Shown in pieces: positions 1-10,913 of a stretch of DNA of 64,000 nt (its first letter is position 1; every line of letters begins with the position of its first letter). Position numbers and translations under genes: made by a program. Source of the DNA: Tenebrio molitor (Eukaryota > Arthropoda > Insecta > Coleoptera > Tenebrionidae); the NCBI RefSeq assembly GCF_963966145.1, contig NC_091049.1:15314001-15378000 (forward strand). The letters are read 5' to 3'. The notes beneath the pieces are model-generated. The model saw only the letters and a program-made list of their open reading frames with translations. It was not told where the DNA came from and made no database searches.

Positions 1-1057
1 CAATATTTTTTGGTAAGTATCATATATGTGCTTTTGATACTTTTTCGCATTTCACATTAAAATCAACCGGAAAAGTGGTACTTTACAGCACAGCAACCAT
101 TACCGCCTAGCAGCTAATTTACCTTTTCTTTACATACCTTCCTTTCGACTGTCCTAGGAGTAAACTTGAGGAGGCGTTCATAGCTGCGTTTAAACTATTG
201 TCTCCAAAAGGAATTGTGCTTTTTGCTTATCCTTCTTGGGCTTCCATTTTCTCAAAATTGCAATATTCAAATTTTTTCGCAGAACACATTTGAAAAATAT
301 TGTTTTTCTTCAAACGTCCGTATTATGACATTATCCTGCTGCATTGATAATGCTAAAGTGTCACTTCATTGTCATGGCATCTAATGAGCTGACGAGCGGC
401 AGATAAAGTTATTATCTCCGCGGAGGGCGTCCGTGAAGTTATTATCTCCGCTGATGAGCGGCAGTAAAGTAAACTAGTTAAATCATTTGAAATTCCTACC
501 TGGTTTCTTAACATGTCTTAAATAATTTGTTATGAAGGTTTGAAGAAAAAATAGTATATGTACTATTTTTGTTTATTTGCATTAATGTGAGTGTTACAAC
601 ATATTGATTAAATATTTCACAATTCTGTGGTTTTACTGAATGCGTATCGCTGCGCTCATACTCCAACCAGCCATACTCATTCAGTAAAACATCACATTTC
701 TAAACTTGCTGCGAATATACTAATGTGACAAGCAATTAAATAACTAAATGATGTCTTTAGCTGTGTCACTTCTAAGCTACTTTATCTAGAGCGAGTTATT
801 CATAAGTTAAAGTTGCCACAAAGCTCGTAGAAATTCTTGTTAAGCCTAGCCAAAATTTTTTATATTTTCATACACGGCTTCAAATCTTTATGACTGATTG
901 ATTTGATTAAAAATAAACACGAGAAATTGAGAAACCAAGAAAAAATAAAAAATTGTCGACTATGTATTTTCTACGACCGTAATCACTATCCAGTTAGTAA
1001 TTCGAAAATATTGTGTGAATAAAAATATCAAATTGGTATTTAAAAGCAAAGTAACAG
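1..1057. other. AT-rich flank without a recognised gene
   Basis: No coding region was recognised. Around 390-470 a short phrase (gagcggcag with ttattatctccgc) occurs twice. Around 628-690 an inverted pair (ggttttactgaatg and cattcagtaaaac) forms a small palindrome. A signal-peptide exon for the downstream protease would be expected here or farther left, but none was convincing. Confidence 0.5.
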
Positions 1058-2373
1058 ATGTTATTTGTTTATTTAGCCACTTGTAATGGTCATGGCAGTG
1101 TAAGGATTGTTGGAGGCGAAGAATTAGAAGATCTCAGCGATTACATGTTTGTGGTGTCTTTTCTGTCTTCAGAAAATGGGAATTATAGTTTATGTGGGGG
1201 AACACTGATAGACCCACGACATGTAATAACTGCAGGTCACTGCTCCCCAGGGTTAGTATAAATCTTTTATTTTGCAATTTTATAAAATCGGAAACTAAGC
1301 TGTACGTCGTCATCTTGGTCATCGACGATGGTAAAATAAGGTAACGAAATTTTAGAAAGAGCACAATATACCAATAGGGCAATATTGACACGTAGAACGT
1401 ATGTCAAGTCATAAATAGAGAGTTTTCGCGTTACGTTTTTCAGATAACCGTGTACACTAACGCCGGTGTTGCTAGGCAATAGCGTAACCGATTCGTTATT
1501 ACAATAGAAGAGAGTTTCGCGTTACGTTTTTCAGATAACCGTGTACGCTAACGCCGGTGTTGCTAGGCAGTAGCGTAACTGATTCATAATCATAAGAGAG
1601 TTTTCGCGTTACGTTCCGTTAAAATAACCGGTACGTATCGATTATTGTAATAATGAATCGGTTACGCTATTGCCTAGCAACACCGGCGTTAGCGTACACG
1701 GTTATCTGAAAAACGTAACGCAAAAACTCTCTATTAAGCGATTACGGTAATTGCTGGCAAATAGCGTACCGCTTATTTTAACGGAACGTAACGCGAAAAC
1801 TCTCTAATGCCTCGAATTTTTTCGTGTCATATAAAATTTTATATTTTTAGTGTCTCATACATAGTTGTTGGTAGCAATAACGTGATATATGGTGGAAGTC
1901 GGTATAACGTAGAAAAATCAGTACCGCATCCTGATTTCTCCGGATCTCCTTCGTACCGAAACGATATAGCTGTTTTGACTTTAACGGAAGATGTGACAGA
2001 GGTGACGGAGTTTCCCAAAAGGCCGACAAGTGAATTGAACGACTTCGATATTAGTTGTACAGTACTTGGAAAGGGACTAACTAGTTATCCTAACGGTACA
2101 GTCTCACAAAAACTGAAAAAAACAAATGTCAAACCGATATCAAAAATACAATGTGATTACGATTGGAGAAAACTTGTTCCAAGAAAAACTATTTGTGCCA
2201 CGACCGATGGTACCGGAACCTGTCCGGGAGACTCTGGAGGTCCATTATTATGTAACGATGAACTGACTGGTGTTGTGTCGTTTGGTTATCCATGTGGAAC
2301 AGGAGTACCAGATGTATACACAGACGTCTACGATTTCAACGATTGGATCGATTCCGAAATCGGCGAAAATTAA
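1058..2373 (+). CDS. Chymotrypsin-family (S1A) serine protease, 5' end uncertain
   Basis: Secreted serine endopeptidase, spliced from 1058-1251 and 1851-2373 (238 codons; intron 1252-1850, joining in phase 2). Visible in the protein: the activation cut R16/IVGG, the catalytic His in TAGHC (H61), Asp in NDIAV (D103) and Ser in GDSGGP (S193), plus cysteines at the usual disulfide positions. The pocket residue six before Ser is Gly (G187, chymotrypsinogen 189), and the residue at position 226 is Asp (D219, in VPDVYT). That pairing is the one known from brachyurin/crab-collagenase-type enzymes, so broad chymotrypsin/elastase-like specificity is inferred rather than trypsin. The first residues (MLFVYLATC) are a poor signal peptide. 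An acceptor-like TTTATTTAG ends at 1076, so the true first exon probably lies upstream and the start is provisional. A digestive role is an inference. Confidence 0.85.
1418..1804. mobile_element. Foldback MITE in the protease intron
   Basis: 387 bp, bounded by inverted ends GAGAGTTTTCGCGTTACG and flanked by TA on both sides (1416-1417, 1805-1806). The left part carries two or three tandem copies of one arm (gataaccgtgtac...gccggtgttgctaggca) and the right part carries the inverted copy, so the whole can fold back. It ends only about 45 nt upstream of the exon at 1851 and makes up most of the 599-nt intron. TA flanks suggest Tc1/mariner-type mobilisation; no transposase is encoded. Confidence 0.75.
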
Positions 2374-3045
2374 ATTTTAGTTCTGTTTTGGTTACTTGTA
2401 CTTGTACTTGTTAAATCTAGTTGATATAAAAATATTGCACTTGCTGATAATAACTTTTGTTCATGTATTTCCTGGAAGGTGGTGACAGTAAACTTGGAAT
2501 CAATATACCTTTTTTGTATCATTTAAGAAACTCCTACAGCTTCAAACATTAATTACCTATGTTCAGAATTACTGAACATATTGAAAAGTTCTACTGATGT
2601 TTCCAACATAAGATTTCAAATGATGAATGAATGGTCGCACGCTACAGTGGCAACACTTGGAAACATGTGGCCAATTGTTGTCTTGGTGTAAGGATACCTT
2701 AATAAAAATGGAAGAAAAAGTACTAGCATAATCTCTTACAACTCCCTTATGTGATATCTCAATTAAACAGATGATTATTTTATTATATTAATGAGATTAT
2801 GAGATTTTGCACTTGATCATCTGTTCTGTCATGGTTGATACCTGCAAGTGATTCAGTAATGCTTTGGAATAGCACCCTAGATAGTGCAGGGGTCCCTTCG
2901 AAAATTCGTACCATCCAAATCGTTGCACATAAATTAAAATAATTGACACTGTTTGATTCCTGAATGTTTGCCGCATCTGTTAAGTGTTTACTCAATAACG
3001 TGCTTAGTCGCATATGCCTACTGCGATTTTTTAAATATAACAAAC
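2374..3045. other. Intergenic region with repeat debris
   Basis: No gene recognised. About 2645-2700 is a decayed half copy of the palindromic MITE seen intact at 16326-16457 (shared ccaattgttg...cttggtgtaagg). About 2880-2940 holds a ~55-bp stretch (caggggtcccttcgaaaa, then gtaccatccaaatcgt) that reappears inverted near 30407-30465. Confidence 0.5.
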
Positions 3046-3069
3046 TATATATATATATATATATATATA
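3046..3069. repeat. (TA)n microsatellite
   Basis: Uninterrupted run of TA dinucleotides. It lies directly outside the left cluster of AAAGTGAGGACC motifs. A shorter TA run (about 10914-10922) sits directly outside the right cluster. Confidence 0.95.
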
Positions 3070-3374
3070 CGGCCAGTTATCAATGTGAGGACCCACCGTA
3101 GCCCGTATAAAGTGAGGACCACCAGAAGGAACACATATACAGTGATGCGCGTACCTGATTGCAGTTTCCTGCATTACATTTCATAGATTCCCCGCGAGTA
3201 TACACTTAAAAACTTGTAGATGGCGGAAATATTTTTTTAGCGTATATCGTGTTAAAGTGAGGTCTGCGCCGTCCCCTTATCAAAGTGAGCACCGTATATT
3301 TATGTTTCAGTCTCTGTATCTTGTGAGCACCAATTTCTGTGTATATGTTCATCAAATGATCAAAGAGAGGACCG
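3070..3374. repeat. Left cluster of AAAGTGAGGACC motifs (possible element end)
   Basis: Six close matches to AAAGTGAGGACC begin near 3082, 3109, 3254, 3282, 3322 and 3362, all in forward orientation. The outermost stretch aligns imperfectly, as an inverted repeat, with the outermost stretch of the right cluster (shared pattern CAGT..xCAA.GTGAG..CCC...GTAG). Inner copies match as direct repeats: CAAAGTGAGCACCGTATATT here against CAAAGTGAGGACCGTATATT at about 10820. Interpreted as the left subterminal region of a large element. Confidence 0.55.
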
Positions 3375-3766
3375 TGCGACGTTGTCAAGCTGTGGGTGAG
3401 TGTTGTAGGTTGGATGGGTTAGATTTGGTGAAAACATTATTGGAGGCAACTGACATTAAACGCAAGTAAGTACATAATTGGTTATCAAATAATAAGTACT
3501 AAGGCTAAGTCGAATACTTCAGGTAAGTAATAGGTACGTCAAGGTAAATAACTTAAGAAAACTGAGATTTCTTAGAATTTTTTAACGTCAGGTGTATTTT
3601 AATGAAGGCTGGGACTTTCTTGTATTTTGGTATTGAGCATTGGTAAATTTGCATTATGTTGGTTCCCCGCATCTCACTACTTACAAGACATAACCACATA
3701 ACCAAAAAATAAAATTACTTGACCTTGAAATATCCAATCTATCCTTAATTTACTTTTTTCACGATC
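3375..3766. other. Noncoding stretch
   Basis: No gene recognised. The segment near 3680-3740 (ataaccaaaaaataaaattacttgacc) is weakly similar to the foldback MITE at 43015-43244. Confidence 0.4.
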
Positions 3767-3767
3767 G

Positions 3768-4166
3768 GTATAGTCGTTTTCAATGACATCCGTGCTGTCA
3801 GTGTCATTTTTAATATGTTGCTGCAGATTGTAAACACAAATTTATAACCTTTATTCAAAGTATAAGCAAATCCTAGTTAAAAAAGTGTCAAACAAAGCAT
3901 TGAGGTTATGGTAATAAGAAAATTTATATTTTGTAAAACAGCAGCAACAAACAATAAAACTCAATCTTCAACATGGTATAAAACATGGTTAAACCAAGTC
4001 ATCCTCGGAATCCGAATCAGACAACATATTTCCTTTGATTTGTGGGAATTTGCCGCGCGAAGGTAAATTGTCAAATTAGGAAATTCAAAATTACTAAACT
4101 GAAACAGCAAGTAATGCCAACATACTGTCATTTTGACAGCACGGATGTCACTGAAAACGCCTATAG
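3768..4166. mobile_element. Foldback element with ~40-bp inverted arms
   Basis: The arm tatagtcgttttcaatgac, continuing through catccgtgctgtca, recurs inverted at the right end (gacagcacggatgtcactga, then aaaacgcctatag). The interior is AT-rich and noncoding. The edges are approximate; no clear target-site duplication was found. Confidence 0.6.
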
Positions 4167-4422
4167 TAGAAATCAACTTCTCGGACGTCAACGTCGTGGC
4201 AGAAGTAAAACATGTTCATTTTTTTGACAGTTGTGACAAAAGTCTACGATAAGTACTGTCGCGAGAAGAAATTCTAATCGTCAATGTCATTTCAAAATTA
4301 TGGTTGGGTTGTCACAAATTAAAAAAAAATCCCTGTCTGATCATGCCTATGTCAACAAAGTGTCAGAAAAATGAGACAAAAATGCCACTTAACATCAATA
4401 CAATATGATGATAGGTTATGAC

Positions 4423-4582
4423 TAGACTTAGGCGAAAAATAGTTGGCGCCCCCACCAGTCTGCTCCAGCGCCGCACCGCTATCTTTTTCGCTGCGAGCGT
4501 AAACCGTGGATCGAGCGCGCTGCACTGGATCGTGATGGTGGGAGGTATTCTTGACGCTCTCACTATTTTTCGCCTAAGTCTA
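4423..4582. mobile_element. 160-bp MITE, hAT-like
   Basis: Perfect 21-bp terminal inverted repeats starting TAGACTTAGGCGAAAAAT, flanked by an exact 8-bp duplication GTTATGAC (4415-4422 and 4583-4590). An 8-bp duplication is the hAT signature. The interior is GC-richer than its surroundings and encodes nothing recognisable. Confidence 0.9.
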
Positions 4583-4889
4583 GTTATGACAGTTCCGATC
4601 GTTTTACAATGGACCATTTTCGTTTGCGTCAAAGCATGACTTTGACGACCAGTTTTTTTTGCTCGCGACAGTACAAAAAGTGTAAGTTAGATACAAATAA
4701 AAGCCAACAAGTAATTTATTTTCAAAACTAGATATATTTATGAATGTGGAATAGTTTTATCATCACTAATTCACTATAGTCAATAAAACAAATTGGCAAA
4801 TCATCCAAAACTTTTGGACGTTAAGTTTATAGTTCCTTGGTTTGTCTGGTTTGTACTGTTGGTCGAAGTCCCGGCTTGTAGTACATACC

Positions 4890-5100
4890 TGGTTTGCTGT
4901 CTTTTGAACGGAGTCTTGTATATACCCCTCAGCCACCGCGATTGATTTCCAGCTCTCATGTCGTTTGATAGTGGTGATATCCGCCTCTAAGTCTGCCAGC
5001 AAAGTAGCTGAAGATCTGTGCAAGCAGAGGCCGGTGTACATCGATAGGTGTGGTAAATCCAAAGAGGTTGCCATTATGCTTGGTATCTCACTAAACGTGA
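4890..5100 (-). pseudogene. Relic of a Crypton-like tyrosine recombinase, C-terminal part
   Basis: On the minus strand the frame covering 4766-5167 contains a stretch clearly related to the intact recombinase at 43657-44868 (shared RSSATLL, TIKRH, EGYI, DSV). It spans the second catalytic Arg block to the nucleophile region. The HxxR motif has become LCLH, so both its His and Arg are lost. The KRH His and the EGYI Tyr remain. No N-terminal part lies nearby. A dead fragment of an older insertion, inside the interval bracketed by the motif clusters. Confidence 0.8.
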
Positions 5101-5254
5101 TAACTGAATATTTTAAACAAATGAAAATCTTTATTAATTTTTTTTTTGCATCGAAAAATGAACACAAATATTATTTTCAAACAAATTGAAACGTACAATT
5201 TGAAAAAACTAAAAAAAAGGTGAGGAATTTGATTAATTAAATAGTCCTCCAAAT

Positions 5255-5410
5255 ACGATTCGTAGTCAATATGATGCAGATCATTTTTGCAGTGGTGTTA
5301 CTCATATCAACGGCGCTCGTGCTGCGCACTCGTCGAATTCATATCACAGCGCCGTTGACATAGGTAGCACCACCGCAAAAATATTCGGCATAACAGTGAC
5401 TACTCATCGT
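5255..5410. mobile_element. 156-bp foldback MITE
   Basis: Two ~63-bp arms, starting acgattcgtagtca and ending acgatgagtagtca (read on the minus strand), fold onto each other and meet near tcaacggcgct/agcgccgttga. TA borders both ends. It lies about 450 bp upstream of the start codon at 5865. Confidence 0.7.
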
Positions 5411-5864
5411 ATTACCTACATATGATTATTCGAATAATTCGAATACGATTCCCAGCCTAGATGATACATTAATTTTTGCAATCATTTGATAACAGGGAAT
5501 AATAGATGAGAGTTGTGCAAACAAATCAATCTGACTTTTATTTGTGACTGAGATTTATTACTTGTAAGAATTCACATGACGCCTGACTCAGATTGCAAAA
5601 AGTTGTAAAATTAAAAGTTTTAATATTAAGAATATTATTCTGCAATTTTTTGGCCGCTGGAATAAATGTATTTGCTACTTACTTTATTTTATAGGATACA
5701 GGGTGTAACATAATTCGTAAATTTTTACAAAGGATCAATATAAAAAAAAAATTCACTAAATGAATAATTAATCAAGCATCATTCTGGCATTGGCATTGTA
5801 TTGATTGATGTATTGATATATATTCACTTTTTACTTTAAAAAGATTCGATTTTGCCTTTTTAGA
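5411..5864. other. Upstream region of the zinc-finger/recombinase-like gene
   Basis: AT-rich with no recognised gene. A pyrimidine tract ending in TTTTTAG (5857-5863) directly precedes the first ATG of the downstream gene. It could be a splice acceptor, so an unseen 5' noncoding or coding exon may exist. Confidence 0.4.
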
Positions 5865-8800
5865 ATGAAAAGAAGTGAGCGAATGTTATCAATGGCAAAA
5901 GCTAAAAGTAAAGTAGATGAAGAAATAGGGAGAATGTTAGACATTCCTAAATATGAAACAACAAAAGGCTTAGAAGCGACAGAAATTGATCTTCTTCTAC
6001 AAGGTAAGCAATTTTCGTCTTGTTAAAAAGATCAAATTATCGATAAACTAACCAAGTTCTTTTTACGAATATGATGTATCGTGCGTGTATTTAAATTTAT
6101 CCTCAAAGTAGGCTTTGAAGACTCGACTGTAAATACGGATAAATGATCACAAATCAGCTGTTTAAATCTATGCTTTTACATGAGCGGTGCGTTCTCAATC
6201 GACTCTCCAACGCCAACTTTGAGGATAAATTTAAATGAACGCAACGATATTAAAGAACTATTTTTTTCAGTTCAACATCAGTTATTTAATGTAGTAAAAA
6301 GTAATGTTCAAATCTGTGAAGTAACATCAACCGAAAAGAGACCAATAACGAGATTTTTTATTACAACCGGTGCTAAAAGAAACTTGTTCTGCAATTCAGA
6401 CGCTAGTGAATATTCTCACTTAGATGTAGACACTGTCACATCAAGTGTTGTGGAATCGGACTCGGAACCATACGTAGATAGTGGTGATGAGTACAAGCCG
6501 GAAGAAATTTCCGAAAGTGATTCGGATAACAGCGAGATTAGTGAGAGCCCTTTTTCTTTAAAAGATGCCGACACACATAAGAAAAATAAGAAAAACATAG
6601 GCAGCAAGAGAAAATTGAATAAGATCGATATTAGTGAGAGCCCTTTTTCTTTAAAAGATGCAGACACACATGAGAAAAATAAGAAAAACATAGGCAGCAA
6701 GGGAGAATTGAATAAGGTAAGTTGGTAATTAAAAAAGGTTTCAGACACAGAGTATTTTCTATGTGAGGTGATTCAATTCGTCAAGTAGACTACAACGACA
6801 AATTTCGCTCTTATTTAGAATAAAATACACGAAATGTTGTTTAAAAAAAATAATAATTTTTTATTTTGTGATGTTTTTGTTTTTCTATTGGAATATTTTT
6901 ACGGCTTAAAAACAGTACAAAACTAAACATTTCTTAAATATTTGTCAAGTAAACTTGGTAAAGCAATAGTAAATTATTAACTATGAAAACACTCAACACT
7001 TACTTTCAAATTAAACTGTATATTTTTCCAGCAGATGCAGAGTAATGAGCCAACAGAGGCAAGTGAAATTTTGAACGTCGATAATAAAGTGGTGAATAGT
7101 AATTTTTTAAATCCTGCTTTTAAATTTTTTTTTCAAGGTACTTGACGCAGTAACAAAACGTAAGCGCGTCTGGGATAAAAGGGACCACTGTTATTTCTGC
7201 GATCTTGACGTTTTAAAATTTTCCCGTCATGTTTTAAGACATCATCAATCAGAAATAGAAGTTCAGGAAATTTTAGCGTTGAATGTAAAAGATAAGCGTA
7301 GGAGAATACTATTTCAAAAATTGCGAAATAGAGGAAATTTTTTGAAAAGTACAATCTCTGCAGATGTAGTACCAGTGAGAAAACCAGCATATAAAAATTT
7401 AGACAAACCATCTCCATCCACATATTTGCCTTGCAAATATTGTAGGGGGTTTTATAAAAAGAAGTATCTATGTAGACACATGAAAAGGTGTCCGCTTAAC
7501 AACGATGATAAATCTGAAAGGGTAAATGCCCAAAGTGAGGGACAATCTCTTTTTTCTACCTACAGAGAAAATGACGTTTTACGGAAAGATATTTTTCCAA
7601 CGATGCGTGCTGACGAAATATCGTTTGTGGCAAAAACAGATCCTCTGATTTGTGCTGTGGCAAGGCGATATCTAAAAAGTCATCGTGAAAAACAATTCTG
7701 GATGGTTGCTTCTAGAAAAATGCGACAGCTGGCACATTTACTTATAGAAATAAAAAAAAAAGTCAAAGTCAAAAGTTTGTTAAGTGCCTTGGATTCATCG
7801 AATTTTGATATTATTGTAGAAAGTACTAAAAAAATTGCCCGATTCAATCCGGAGACGGAAAGTTACGGGGCCCCATCATTGGCGCTGCACATGGGGACCG
7901 AGTTGAAAGACTGTATTGATGTAGCACATAATATGACACTTAAAAAGGGAACTCTGGGCAGTGAAATCAATAACAGATTAAGTAATTTAAAAGAACTAAT
8001 CATTAATGAATGGCGATATGAAGTTTCCACTATCGCAAATAATGATCTACAGCAAAAAATGTGGAACAAGCCTTCTCTGATTCCACTGGCGGAGGATCTG
8101 ACTACTCTAAAAAGTTACTTACTTTCGGAAGGCCTAAAATATAGAAGTGTTCTAGAACAAAATCCACACGACAGAAAGGCATTTACACAGTTATTGGAAA
8201 TAACATATGTTCAACTGCTTCTTTTAAATAGGAGAAGAGTCGGTGAGCTGCAGAGAATGACTTTAGTTTCTTACACGACCAATATTAACAACACGAACGG
8301 TGGTGAGTTTGATAAGTGCATTACTGAAAGTGAAAAAGTATTGATGAATTCTTTCAAAAGAATCATCATTAGGGGAAAACGAGGTCGAGGAGTTCCAGTA
8401 TTGTTTACAAAGGATATGGTCAGCAATACGGATCTATTAGTTAATTTGCGAGACAATTTTGTCAAAAAATCAAATCCACATTTATTTCCAAATATTAGAT
8501 CTACAACAAGCATAAGTGGAACAAAAGCTATTTACAAGCATGTGAGAGCCGCTGGAGTAAAAAATGCAGCAGCATTAACATCGACAAAACTACGTAAACA
8601 TCTTGCGACAATGTCCCAATTAATTAACTTATCGCCACAAGATTTGGAACAATTAGCCACCTTCATGGGACACACATCAGAAATACATAAAACCTATTAT
8701 AGGTTACCAAATGATGTTTACCAAATGGCAAAAGTCTCAAAGTTACTCTTACTTAACGAGAAAGGGGAGGCGTCTAAATATAAAGGAAAAACTTTGGATG

Positions 8801-9267
8801 AAATTAATATAAATTTGGATGCATCAGAAAATGAAGATTCAGATGATGGGGATTTCGATGACGACAATATTAGCAGAATTGTTAATGAACACGATGATAC
8901 AGGAGGGAGTAAGGAAGGAAACTCAGATATGTTGGGCCCTAAGCTTGACAAAAATAAGAATTCAAGTGACGAGGTTACTATTTCTAGCAATCTCTTAGGT
9001 ATTATAAAATTTCATGTATTTGTTTTATTTTAGGGGGTATCCTACGTAAGCAAATCTGCAAAAAAACCTAAACGAGTTCTTCAACCTTGGACAGAAGCCC
9101 AAAAGGAAGTAGCTCTAGCCTACTTTAAAAAGCATTTGCTAAAGAAAATTCCGCCAAAAAAGAACGAGACTCTTGAACTGATCAATCAAAATGGAGAGCT
9201 CTTTTCTAACAAAAGCTGGGAAAAAATTAAAATTTTTATTGTTAACACTTACAACAAAAAAGCATAA
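5865..9267 (+). CDS. Zinc-finger / tyrosine-recombinase-like / SANT-like protein, 5 exons
   Basis: Proposed exons are 5865-6003, 6271-6716, 7032-7091, 7138-8973 and 9034-9267. All borders are GT-AG and the frame stays open for 904 codons. Domains: low-complexity acidic N-terminus (1-215); C2H2-type finger (C233, C236, H246, H250); the phrase RNRGNF (278-283); C2HC finger (C314, C317, H329, C333); a tyrosine-recombinase-like region with R582 (RRVGEL), K629 (RGKRGRG), R701 (TKLRKH), H727 (MGHT) and Y736; an acidic linker; and a SANT/Myb-like tail from about 835 (PWTEAQ...KSWEKIK). The usual His of HxxR is Thr (T698). From memory this architecture matches a large family of unnamed animal proteins, but no function is known to me. 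The donor at 8974 was chosen because the better-looking one at 8999 breaks the frame. The gene lies between two clusters of a 12-bp motif and could be a mobile-element gene or a domesticated one. Confidence 0.75.
6090..6235. mobile_element. MITE inside intron 1 of the recombinase-like gene
   Basis: Inverted arms TTTAAATTTATCCTCAAAGT close a ~146-bp palindrome-rich unit. It is related to a copy at 39717-39888 (shared cagctgtttaaatct, gcgctctcaatcgactctcc) and to a half copy at 37981-38060. It ends 36 nt before exon 2. Confidence 0.7.
6537..6716 (+). repeat. In-frame tandem duplication of 31 codons in exon 2
   Basis: Two adjacent copies with a 93-nt period (6537-6629 and 6630-6716, the second slightly truncated by the exon end). 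Each encodes ISESPFSLKDADTH followed by KNKKNIGSK, with few differences. It lies in the charged, probably disordered N-terminal region. Confidence 0.9.
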
Positions 9268-10575
9268 ACTGAAGTTATTGCACTTATGTTTATTTATAAA
9301 AATCTTTTTATTATAATATTATATTACGTTTGAGTGTTTGAGGTAATGTTCCTAATGGTATCTCTCAACTTTATTAAGTAACAATTTATTTAAAGAAACT
9401 TGTCATATTGTTTTTATGTGAAAACGATTCCTATTAAGTTAATGAAATTATGTGACAATTCTTTTAGTTAAAAAACTGTTGTTTTATTTACCCAGGCTAT
9501 AGTTTTTTCTGTGGAGGGGAAATCCGTCATGCACCAATCTCCCCGGCTCAACTCCGGGGATTATCTTTCGGCATCAAGGGTGCGTCCTGTCCGACTTTCT
9601 TCTGGTCTTTCTTGACTCCCGCACCTCCCCTATCTCTCCGGCAAAAATTAATTGTAGGCACGAATTGTACATTTCCTGAATTGGAAACTTGTTTAATTCG
9701 ACTAAATTATATATGACAATACATTTTTAAAACCTCACTGAACATTTAAAGGATTAATGGCCAATCTCACCGTCGTAGTGTAAAATTAAGGAGAGCTTAA
9801 AAACTTGGTTACAATCATTAAAATTGTAGCAACAATCGTTTCTAAGCTTAGTTTAAAATTAAGGAACGTGGGTGAAATCGGCCATAAGAGTTTAGGTTGT
9901 TGTTTTAATTTTTTTTTTTCTTTATTGTTTCATTGGATTTAAATCTCTCTATACAAATTCAACAATTTTCATCGTATAGGTATGCATTCAAAGCGTTAGG
10001 TATAGTCAGAAAAAAGTTAGGTTTCGAAACCAGATGTTATAACATTGTTATTTATTTTTTGTACCTAATAGGTATGTTACGTTATTTATTTTCCCGACCC
10101 AACGGCTGAGAAAATTAACGATTTTTCCGGTGTTAGCGGCGTGACCAAGGGTTTTTCATGATTATTCATTTCATGATTATTTATTTAAAGTCATAATGAG
10201 TCGCTTTTTGTGGCGGTCAGTGTACTAATAATAAAATAATTAATTAACACAATTTAGTGTTATTCACATTTTTATAATAAAAATAAGTAAATAAAATTTT
10301 TAGAATAAATAGTTGTAAATTCCGTATGCAATTGCAATATTTATCATGTATTAAAAAGGGAATTAATAAAACAATTCATATTTTTATTACAACCTAAAAC
10401 CCATGTAGTATTTTGCAAATTGCCAATTTATTACGCGGATCCTTACAGCGAAACTGCTAAATAAAGAGTACAGCGATTCATGAATATTCATGCATCGAAA
10501 CAGAGTAGTGACACAAATACGCTTAAAAATAAATATAAAGAAATCGTTTCCGCCAATTCACCGTCTGGAACATAT
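9268..10575. other. Noncoding region after the recombinase-like gene
   Basis: No gene recognised. About 9510-9650 is a GC-richer patch (ctccccggctcaactccgg and similar) in AT-rich surroundings; its nature is unknown. Confidence 0.4.
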
Positions 10576-10913
10576 ACTATGCGGTAAGTGAGCCCCTTGC
10601 GCGTTTGCCACATTATCGGACCTCACTTGTTAATGACCACGATCTGAAAAGTATCCGTCTAGAATTTATACACCGCAGAGAGCGCCACCACTCACAAAAG
10701 CGTTGAACTATAATATACAATTTGGACCATGGTATGATCAAAATGAGGTCCAGCTAATTTCAACAGATATTGCATATGTAGTGGTGGGAGAGGGCCTAGA
10801 CTGAATTACACAGGATTGTCAAAGTGAGGACCGTATATTGGTCCTCACTTTGTACCGGACCTCACTTCAAACGCAGTTTACCTACAGCTGGGGCTCACTT
10901 TGTACACTGTGAA
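10576..10913. repeat. Right cluster of AAAGTGAGGACC motifs (possible element end)
   Basis: Seven matches to AAAGTGAGGACC on both strands, near 10584, 10618 (minus), 10741, 10820, 10841 (minus), 10856 (minus) and 10892 (minus). The outermost, read on the minus strand, is CAGTGTACAAAGTGAGCCCC and resembles the left end of the bracketed interval. A short TA run follows. Taken with 3070-3374 it encloses about 7.9 kb containing the recombinase-like gene. Confidence 0.55.

Noticed and set aside
8999..9033. 35-nt intron as the last intron of the recombinase-like gene
   Set aside because: It leaves the following exon out of frame; the donor at 8974 gives a 60-nt intron and keeps the conserved tail.
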